Shown: positions 6,649 to 11,643 of the stretch, piece by piece | How the letters are laid out: every line of letters starts with the position of its first letter | Numbering within the stretch: position 1 is the stretch's first letter | Assembly: GCA_017454565.1 (NCBI GenBank) | Contig: JAFTCS010000121.1 | Span: 1-11,643 of the forward strand | Origin: Clostridia bacterium | GTDB taxonomy: Bacteria > Bacillota > Clostridia > Oscillospirales > Acutalibacteraceae | Direction: 5' to 3' | Length of the DNA: 11,643 bases | The notes under the pieces: model-generated | The model's input: the letters and a program-made list of their open reading frames with translations, nothing else | Databases searched by the model: none | What the model was told of the DNA's origin: nothing | Program-made: the position numbers and the translations under genes

Positions 6649-7676
6649 GCTATTCACCCGAAATATTTGAAGCTGCCGAAAAAGAGCTTGAAAAAAGACG
6701 CCTTCATTCCGAAATGGATCTTGAAAAGCGCCGGAGCATACTTTTTGCCCGTTCTCCAAGGGCAGAGGAGATAGAGCGCATGATCGCCCGGACTTCCGTG
6801 GCTGCTGCCAAAGCCATTTTTTCCGGAGCTGACCGCCGTGAAAAGCTTGAAGCCCTCAGAGATCAGAACCTTGCTTTACAGAATGAGCTGAACGGAATAA
6901 TAAAGAGCTTTGATTTTCCCGAAAACTACCTTGAGCTTTGGCACAAGTGCAGCAAGTGCAGGGACTACGGAAACATAGACGGAAAGATGTGCTCATGTAT
7001 GAAGAGCCTTCTCCGCCAGATCTCATACGACAGACTCAACAGTATTTCACCGCTGTCACTTTCCACCTTTGACAGCTTTTCGCTTGACTATTACGAGAAA
7101 ACACCCATGAAGGACAGTAAATACAGCCCGAACGAAATAATGTCAAGGGTGTTTACTTTCTGCCGCAGATACACGAGGACTTTTTCACAAAGCTCAAGGA
7201 GCCTGCTTTTTCAGGGCGCTCCCGGACTGGGAAAGACACATCTTTCACTTGCCATTGCCAGTGAGCTGATCGAGTCCGGATTCGGCGTAATATACGCATC
7301 CGCTCCCGCACTTCTCACAAAGCTCAATAAAGAGAGCTTCGACTATGAGCGCAGCAGCGACGAGGGTTCGACCGAGCAGCTTATTGCAGACTGTGATCTT
7401 CTGATAATTGACGACCTCGGTACCGAATTTTCCACACGTTTTTCGGTCTCTACCCTGTACAATATTATAAATACCCGAATGATCGCATCAAAGCCAATAA
7501 TAATCAGCACTAACCTGAATATTGCAGAACTGCAGGAAAAGTACAACGCAAGGATCATTTCCCGCATAATCGGTTCGCTTGACAGGGTCGAATTTGTGGG
7601 GACCGATATCCGCCAGCAGAAACGGCGCGGGAAAAAGCCGAAAGCAGCTGGAACGGCATCCACTGAAATGCTATGA
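6645..7676 (+). CDS. DnaI/DnaC-type AAA+ helicase loader ATPase
   Basis: A 343-residue AAA+ ATPase related to DnaI/DnaC, which loads the hexameric replicative helicase during initiation or restart. The N-terminus (about 1-90) is highly charged and helical, likely coiled coil. A zinc-type cluster follows: Cys102-x2-Cys105 and Cys116-x-Cys118 in HKCSKCRDYGNIDGKMCSC; DnaI also has a zinc-binding N-terminal domain that contacts the helicase. The ATPase core has Walker A GAPGLGKTH (191-199), Walker B DLLIIDD (251-257), sensor 1 IISTN (286-290) and a candidate arginine-finger segment NARIISRIIGS (301-311). The C-terminal ~20 residues are basic. The ATG at 6645 overlaps the preceding TGA, and GAGGAG at 6628-6633 lies inside the upstream gene, so translation is probably coupled. 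A generic IstB-like ATPase is the alternative, but the partner gene argues for a primosomal loader. Confidence 0.87.
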   Translation: MSYSPEIFEAAEKELEKRRLHSEMDLEKRRSILFARSPRAEEIERMIARTSVAAAKAIFSGADRREKLEALRDQNLALQNELNGIIKSFDFPENYLELWHKCSKCRDYGNIDGKMCSCMKSLLRQISYDRLNSISPLSLSTFDSFSLDYYEKTPMKDSKYSPNEIMSRVFTFCRRYTRTFSQSSRSLLFQGAPGLGKTHLSLAIASELIESGFGVIYASAPALLTKLNKESFDYERSSDEGSTEQLIADCDLLIIDDLGTEFSTRFSVSTLYNIINTRMIASKPIIISTNLNIAELQEKYNARIISRIIGSLDRVEFVGTDIRQQKRRGKKPKAAGTASTEML

Positions 7677-7687
7677 TATTCAAACAA

Positions 7688-7707
7688 CAGACTTCCGAGG
7701 AAGTCTG
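7688..7707 (+). other. Intergenic hairpin between the loader gene and degV
   Basis: CAGACTTCC and GGAAGTCTG form a perfect 9-base inverted repeat around a central GA; a folded RNA would be an 8-base-pair stem with a CGAG loop. It lies 11 bases after the loader stop and 22 bases before the degV start. No T run follows, so it is not a standard terminator. It may be an mRNA processing or stabilising element, which is inference. Confidence 0.5.
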
Positions 7708-7729
7708 ATGATGTTAGGAGAGAATAACC

Positions 7730-8581
7730 ATGTCGAAGATCATTTTAAGCGCAGACAGCACTCTGGATCTTTCTGAAGATCTGCTGAAGCTCACCGATAC
7801 CCATATTTTCCCGATGCACGTTATACTGGGAGAAAAAAGCTATGATGACGGTGTAAATATTACTCCCGATGAGATCTACGCAAATTTCCGCGCCACAGGC
7901 AAGCTGCCAAAGACTGCAGCCATAAATACTCAGGAGTATGTTGACCGTTTCAGACCTCTTGTTGAACAGGGCTATGATATTATCCATATCAATCTTGGCT
8001 CGGCTATTTCTTCATCATTCCAGAACTGTGTGACGGCGGCGTCTGTGCTCGGCCACGTTTATCCGGTAGATTCATGCAACCTTTCTTCCGGACAGGGACA
8101 TCTGGTTATCGAGGCTGCACGAATGATAGAAAAAGGCATGGAAGCCCGCGAGATATCCGAAAAACTGAGAGAGATGGCTCCGAAGGTACATTCAAGCTTT
8201 GTGATCGATAAGCTGGACTACCTGCGCGCAGGCGGCCGCTGTTCTACGCTTGCCATGCTTGGTGCAAACCTTTTGCAGATAAAGCCCAGCATTCAGGTCA
8301 TCAACAGGGACGGCTCAATGACTGTCGGCAAAAAATACCGCGGCAAATTGGAGAGAGTGCTTGTAAAGTATGTTGACGACCAGCTTTCCGAATTTGATAA
8401 TATCCGTGACGACAAGATTTTCATAACGCATGCAGGTATCGAGCAGAAATATGTGGATATAGTAAAGTCAGAGGTAGAGAAGAGGGACTTCTTTAAAAAT
8501 ATCTATGTGACCAGGGCAAGCTGTACGATCTCGTCACACTGCGGCCCGGGTACCATAGGCGTACTCTTTATGACAGAGTGA
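7730..8581 (+). CDS. DegV family protein (FakB-type fatty acid-binding protein)
   Basis: A 283-residue DegV-fold protein. Characterised relatives (FakB) bind a single fatty acid and present its carboxylate to the kinase FakA, feeding exogenous fatty acids into phospholipid synthesis. All family hallmarks are present: ADSTLDL (8-14), KTAAINTQEY (61-70), NLGSAISSSFQNC (88-100), VDSCNLSSGQG (113-123), LDYLRAGGRCS (162-172) and HCGPGTIGVLF (270-280). Thr62, the Ser cluster 94-96 and His270 sit where FakB proteins contact the carboxylate; this is by family analogy. The length is normal. Start ATG 7730 has AGGAG at 7716-7720. No FakA-like kinase gene is in the window, so the partner, if any, is encoded elsewhere. 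The gene follows the helicase loader by 53 bases and may share its transcript, with no obvious functional link. Bound lipid and specificity cannot be read from sequence. Confidence 0.92.
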   Translation: MSKIILSADSTLDLSEDLLKLTDTHIFPMHVILGEKSYDDGVNITPDEIYANFRATGKLPKTAAINTQEYVDRFRPLVEQGYDIIHINLGSAISSSFQNCVTAASVLGHVYPVDSCNLSSGQGHLVIEAARMIEKGMEAREISEKLREMAPKVHSSFVIDKLDYLRAGGRCSTLAMLGANLLQIKPSIQVINRDGSMTVGKKYRGKLERVLVKYVDDQLSEFDNIRDDKIFITHAGIEQKYVDIVKSEVEKRDFFKNIYVTRASCTISSHCGPGTIGVLFMTE

Positions 8582-8635
8582 TCTTTAAGCTGCAAACAGA
8601 ATTACAACAGACATATAATAACAAAGGAAGGAAAA

Positions 8636-10753
8636 ATGAGATACGAAGATAACGAATTGATATTGGAACTCCTCGGGCAGCAGAGCGAGCCTGCGGAGAG
8701 AACAGAAATAATGCTGCTTTCCGGTATGGAGCCTGAACGCTTCAACAACGCTGTGTCCTATCTGGATTCAAAGGGTGAACTGGTTATCATCAGGCGCAAA
8801 TGGATAGCTCTGCCCGAGGTTGCCGGCTGTGTAAAGGCAACGGTGGTCAGGGTGAACAGAGGCTTTCTTTTTGCTCATCCGGAAAAAGAGGGCATGAGCG
8901 ACATTTTCGTCCACTCCGGGGCTTCAAAGGGAGCCATGCCCGGCGACCTTGTCATGCTGAAAAATGTTTTTGACACCGAAAAGGGGCCTTCCGCCGAGGT
9001 AGACAAGATCATCGAAAAGGGTTCCCGGATAATCACCGGTGTTATTGAGCGTGAAAAGGGCAGGAAGGGGCAGGCATACGTTCTGCCCGACAACGGTTTT
9101 GCCTATCATCTCAGGATCGTGCCCGGCGGTGAGCTTAAAAGCAAGAACGGCGACAAGGTAAAGGCGTCTGTGCTCTATGATCCCATTGAAAAACATATCA
9201 AGGCAAGGGTCATCCACATTTACGGACGTGCCGACAGCGCTAAGATCTGCGCAGATGCTATCATTGACGGTGCAGGGATACCCGTTAAATTTTCGGTTCC
9301 CGTGAAGCACGAGGCTGCCCGCAAGGCCGCCGAACCTATAACAGACGAGGAGATCGCAAAAAGACTCGACCTTCGTGAAGAGGCGATATTTACCATTGAC
9401 GGTGCTGATGCCAAGGACCTTGATGACGCCATTTCGGTAAAAAAGATCGGAAGCGGCTGGGAACTTGGCGTACACATTGCCGATGTTTCCCACTATGTTA
9501 CCCACGGCAGTCTGCTTGATGAAGCTGCCATGGACAGGGGACCCTCTGTTTATTTTGCCGACAGGGTCATTCCCATGCTGCCTGTGGAGATCTCCAACGG
9601 CTGCTGTTCGCTGAATGCCGGAGTTAACAAACTGACTTTTTCGGCCATTATGACCCTTGACAGCAAGGCGGAGCTTGTGGACTACCGTTTTGAAAAAAGT
9701 GTCATCAACTCTAAGGTTCGCGGCGTTTACTCCGAAGTCAATACCATAATTGACGGCAGTGCTGATGAGGATACACTTGCCAAATATGCTCCGGTTCTTC
9801 AGACCATAAAAGACGGTCAGGAGCTTGCAGAGATACTCAAGGCCAAAGCGAAACAGCGCGGCGAGCTGGAAATAGAGACCTCCGAGCTGCGTTTTGTGCT
9901 TGACGAACGCGGCGTCTGCGTAGGTGTTGCCGAGCGTGAGCGCGGCGAAGCCGAGGAGCTGATAGAGCAGTTTATGATAATGGCAAACCGCGCCGCAGCC
10001 CTCTATGCGAAGAGCGCACTTATCCCCTTTGTATACAGAGTCCATGAAGCGCCTGAGGCCGACCGTCTGGAATCTCTTGCCGAGCTTGCCGCAGCCTGCG
10101 GTTTTCAGACACGCCGACTTAAAGAGGGCGTACATCAGACCGACCTGAGCGAGCTGATTGAAAAGGCCAAGGATACAAAGTTTGCACGGCTTATATCCAC
10201 TCAGGTGCTCAGGACAATGGCCAAGGCAAGATATGCTCCCGAACCTCTCGGACATTTCGGTTTGTCGCTGGAGGATTACTGTCACTTTACCTCACCGATC
10301 AGGCGCTATCCTGACACGTCCATCCACCGCATACTTACCGACCTGGTGAAAGGAGTGCCTATTGACAGGATACAGGAGCGTTACTCGGAATTTGCCAGAG
10401 AGTCGTCGAAGATATCCTCCGACCGTGAGCTTCGCGCCATGCGCGCCGAACGTGACGCCGAAAAATGCTATGCCGCCGAATATATGACATCTCACATAGG
10501 CGAGGTGCATCCGGGCATTATTTCCGGGGTGACAAATAAGGGACTTTTCGTTGCCCTTGAAACGGGTATAGAGGGTTTTGTGAGTCTGGCGGATGATGAG
10601 CATGCCTTTTTCGAGTTTGACGGCACCGCATCTACTGCCGACCGCCGCACCGGAAAGCGTTATTCCATAGGAGACAGTGTGGTCATCAGAGTGATCAGTG
10701 CAAGCGTCCCCACCGGAACGATAGATTTCGAGCTTTACTCATCAGAAACATGA
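8636..10753 (+). CDS. rnr: Ribonuclease R (3'-5' exoribonuclease)
   Basis: A 705-residue RNase II-superfamily enzyme that degrades structured RNA from the 3' end, acting in mRNA and rRNA turnover. The order is: N-terminal winged helix (about 5-58), two cold-shock OB domains (about 62-197), RNB catalytic domain (about 245-575) and C-terminal S1 domain (about 621-702, GEVHPGIISGVTNKGLFVAL). The metal-binding aspartates are visible in IDGADAKDLDDAISV: Asp255, Asp261, Asp263 and Asp264. GHFGLSLEDYCHFTSPIRRY (539-558) is the second RNB hallmark. The protein is shorter than typical RNase R because it lacks the basic tail after S1. RNase R is favoured over RNase II by the N-terminal helix and Firmicutes context. 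Start ATG 8636 follows AAGGAAGG at 8624-8631. A TATAAT at 8614-8619 has only a poor -35 match, so a promoter here is uncertain. A strong terminator follows the gene. Confidence 0.94.
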   Translation: MRYEDNELILELLGQQSEPAERTEIMLLSGMEPERFNNAVSYLDSKGELVIIRRKWIALPEVAGCVKATVVRVNRGFLFAHPEKEGMSDIFVHSGASKGAMPGDLVMLKNVFDTEKGPSAEVDKIIEKGSRIITGVIEREKGRKGQAYVLPDNGFAYHLRIVPGGELKSKNGDKVKASVLYDPIEKHIKARVIHIYGRADSAKICADAIIDGAGIPVKFSVPVKHEAARKAAEPITDEEIAKRLDLREEAIFTIDGADAKDLDDAISVKKIGSGWELGVHIADVSHYVTHGSLLDEAAMDRGPSVYFADRVIPMLPVEISNGCCSLNAGVNKLTFSAIMTLDSKAELVDYRFEKSVINSKVRGVYSEVNTIIDGSADEDTLAKYAPVLQTIKDGQELAEILKAKAKQRGELEIETSELRFVLDERGVCVGVAERERGEAEELIEQFMIMANRAAALYAKSALIPFVYRVHEAPEADRLESLAELAAACGFQTRRLKEGVHQTDLSELIEKAKDTKFARLISTQVLRTMAKARYAPEPLGHFGLSLEDYCHFTSPIRRYPDTSIHRILTDLVKGVPIDRIQERYSEFARESSKISSDRELRAMRAERDAEKCYAAEYMTSHIGEVHPGIISGVTNKGLFVALETGIEGFVSLADDEHAFFEFDGTASTADRRTGKRYSIGDSVVIRVISASVPTGTIDFELYSSET

Positions 10754-10778
10754 TATATTGACAGAACAATATTTTCAC

Positions 10779-10810
10779 GACCGGCAGTTCGCCGGTCATC
10801 TTTTTTGTTT
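10779..10810 (+). terminator. Rho-independent terminator of rnr
   Basis: GACCGGC (10779-10785) and GCCGGTC (10791-10797) form a 7-base-pair GC-rich stem with an AGTTC loop. ATC and a run of six T (10801-10806), then GTTT, follow. It is 26 bases after the rnr stop and separates rnr from rex. Confidence 0.88.
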
Positions 10811-10852
10811 CAATAAACAGAATGGCCTATACATCAAAAACCATTAAATATC

Positions 10853-10881
10853 TTTACATTTCAACAAAAAAATGCTACACT
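10853..10881 (+). promoter_or_regulatory. rex: Predicted sigma-A promoter of rex (extended -10)
   Basis: The -35 box TTTACA (10853-10858) and -10 box TACACT (10876-10881) are 17 bases apart, with TG at 10873-10874 forming an extended -10. Transcription would start near 10888, about 42 bases before the rex start. A TATACT at 10881-10886 is a poorer choice because its spacer to the -35 would be 22 bases. Confidence 0.75.
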
Positions 10882-10892
10882 ATACTTATTAA

Positions 10893-10910
10893 ATGTCAAA
10901 TAATTAACAA
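10893..10910 (+). promoter_or_regulatory. Rex operator (autoregulatory), just downstream of the rex promoter
   Basis: The 18-base site ATGTCAA-ATAA-TTAACAA fits the clostridial Rex consensus TTGTTAA-N4-TTAACAA: the right half is perfect and the left half matches at 5 of 7 positions. It begins 12 bases after the -10 box and ends 19 bases before the rex start codon, where bound Rex would block initiation or early elongation. The consensus is established knowledge; binding here is inferred. Confidence 0.7.
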
Positions 10911-10929
10911 ATCAGGCAGGTGTAAATCA

Positions 10930-11574
10930 ATGCCCAAAAATAAAATTATAGCATCCCCCGTAATAAAACGACTTCCAAGATACTACCGCTTTCTGGGTGA
11001 TCTTCTGGAAAACGGCGTAAAACGGATATCATCAAGAGAACTTTCCGAGAGAATGGGACTCACGGCATCGCAGATCAGGCAGGATCTGAACTGCTTTGGC
11101 GGATTCGGTCAGCAGGGCTACGGCTATGCTGTGGAAAGTCTTTATAATGAGATAGGTTCAATTCTGGGGCTTGGCAACAGCTACAATACTATCCTGATCG
11201 GCGCAGGAAATCTGGGAAAGGCCGTTGCTGTCCACATGTCCTTCGAGACCCGAGGATTCAATCTTATCGGAATTTTTGACAATGATCCGCAGAAGATCGG
11301 CAGCAGTATCCGTGACCTGACCGTTGCCGATACAGACAAGATAGAAGATTTCTGTACAGCAAACAAAATTGACGCCGCGATTCTTTGTGTGCCTAAAACA
11401 GCCGCGCCGCAGCTTGCCGACAGGCTTTACGCTCTTGGTATAAGAAACTACTGGAATTTCAGCCATTATGATCTTTCCATGCGTTTTGACGACATTGTTG
11501 TGGAAAACGTTCATCTGAACGACAGCCTTATGATCCTCTGCTATAAGATGTCAGATAAATCTCCGGAGGAATGA
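10930..11574 (+). CDS. rex: Redox-sensing transcriptional repressor Rex
   Basis: A 214-residue repressor that binds operators when NADH/NAD+ is low and releases DNA when NADH binds. In anaerobes it controls fermentation and NADH-reoxidation genes. The N-terminal winged helix (about 1-80) has SPVIKRLPRYYRFL (9-22) and the recognition region SSRELSERMGLTASQIRQDL (34-53), followed by the basic-Gly turn GGFGQQGYGY (57-66). The Rossmann domain has GAGNLGKA (91-98) and FDNDP (116-120), the acidic end that selects NADH; NFSHYDL (176-182) is in the effector/dimer region. I chose ATG 10930 because the alignable Rex N-terminus begins there and AGGTG lies at 10918-10922. An in-frame upstream ATG at 10822 would add 36 residues unlike Rex, and it precedes the predicted promoter. 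The gene has its own promoter and operator, so it is probably autoregulated. Length is normal. Confidence 0.94.
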   Translation: MPKNKIIASPVIKRLPRYYRFLGDLLENGVKRISSRELSERMGLTASQIRQDLNCFGGFGQQGYGYAVESLYNEIGSILGLGNSYNTILIGAGNLGKAVAVHMSFETRGFNLIGIFDNDPQKIGSSIRDLTVADTDKIEDFCTANKIDAAILCVPKTAAPQLADRLYALGIRNYWNFSHYDLSMRFDDIVVENVHLNDSLMILCYKMSDKSPEE

Positions 11575-11596
11575 GCATCCGCCCGTTGTAATAAGC

Positions 11597-11641
11597 CCGT
11601 CCGTTATGACATATATTTTTATAAAAACTAACGGAGGACGG
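11597..11641 (+). promoter_or_regulatory. Leader-like end of window: ribosome binding site inside a possible hairpin
   Basis: GGAGG at 11633-11637 looks like the Shine-Dalgarno of a gene starting just outside the window. It lies in the right arm of an imperfect inverted repeat: CCG-TCCGTTA (11597-11606) pairs with TAACGGA (11629-11635) and, after a 3-base bulge, CGG (11639-11641). The loop of about 22 bases is AT-rich. If formed in RNA, the stem would cover part of the ribosome binding site. Without the downstream gene this remains tentative. Confidence 0.35.
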
Positions 11642-11643
11642 AT

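Noticed and set aside
8590..8619. A promoter in front of rnr (TATAAT at 8614-8619).
   Set aside because: The -10 is perfect, but the best -35 (CTGCAA, 18-base spacer) matches only half the consensus in an AT-rich gap. It is too weak to list as a feature.
8924..10285. A 453-codon open frame on the minus strand, opposite rnr, with a GTG start and a GAGGT sequence just upstream.
   Set aside because: The + strand encodes a full, motif-complete RNase R across the whole stretch. The antisense product has no recognisable domain, and the apparent ribosome binding site falls in codons for the conserved HFTSP motif, so it is a coincidence of codon usage.
10805..10820. Palindrome TTGTTT-CAAT-AAACAG near the rnr terminator as a second Rex site.
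   Set aside because: The TTGT and ACA(A/G) ends are 16 bases apart overall instead of 18, and the left arm is partly the terminator T run.
10822..10929. An upstream in-frame ATG that would extend Rex by 36 residues.
   Set aside because: It lies before the predicted rex promoter, has no ribosome binding site, and adds residues not seen in the Rex family. The ATG at 10930 matches the usual N-terminus.
11571..11591. A six-codon ORF (MSIRPL) overlapping the rex stop as ATGA, preceded by GGAGGA.
   Set aside because: The ribosome-binding-like sequence directly touches the ATG, leaving no spacing, and six codons give no support for a real gene.

Overview
This window looks like ordinary core chromosome from a low-to-mid GC Gram-positive anaerobe of class Clostridia, most likely a Ruminococcus-like member of the Oscillospiraceae. 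The evidence is strong AGGAGG-type ribosome binding sites, extended -10 promoters, a Firmicutes-type helicase-loading gene pair, a DegV protein and a Rex redox repressor. The family-level placement is inference; I ran no database search. All ten genes are on the + strand and packed tightly. I see no tRNA, rRNA, CRISPR array, insertion sequence, phage gene or toxin-antitoxin pair.

Region 1 (1-3351): the 3' end of a type IIA topoisomerase B subunit (parE/gyrB-like), an ElaA-family GNAT acetyltransferase starting with GTG, and a 745-residue parC/gyrA-like A subunit. The two topoisomerase subunits are strongly diverged: the GyrA box is degenerate, the quinolone-contact Ser is Ala, and the B-subunit motif after KGLGE is changed. 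They look like a topoisomerase IV or paralogous enzyme rather than the housekeeping gyrase.

Region 2 (3352-5456): secG with its own strong promoter and a clear terminator, then the CCA-adding enzyme gene. SecG carries an unusual repetitive Ser/Thr/Ala/Glu tail of about 94 residues, roughly doubling the protein. The terminator ends only about 14 bases before the cca start codon, which leaves open how cca is transcribed.

Region 3 (5457-8581): a good extended -10 promoter opens a unit holding a DnaD-domain primosomal protein and a DnaI/DnaC-type helicase loader, translationally coupled through an ATGA overlap. A degV-family fatty-acid-binding protein gene follows.

Region 4 (8582-11643): rnr (RNase R) ending in a clear terminator, then rex with its own promoter. 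A near-consensus Rex operator lies just downstream of that promoter, so rex is probably autoregulated by the NADH/NAD+ ratio. The window ends in a ribosome-binding-site-like sequence folded into a possible hairpin, probably the leader of the next gene.

I find no convincing previously undescribed multi-gene system. The most unusual points are the tailed SecG, the divergent topoisomerase pair with a GNAT gene between its subunits, and the terminator placed directly in front of cca.
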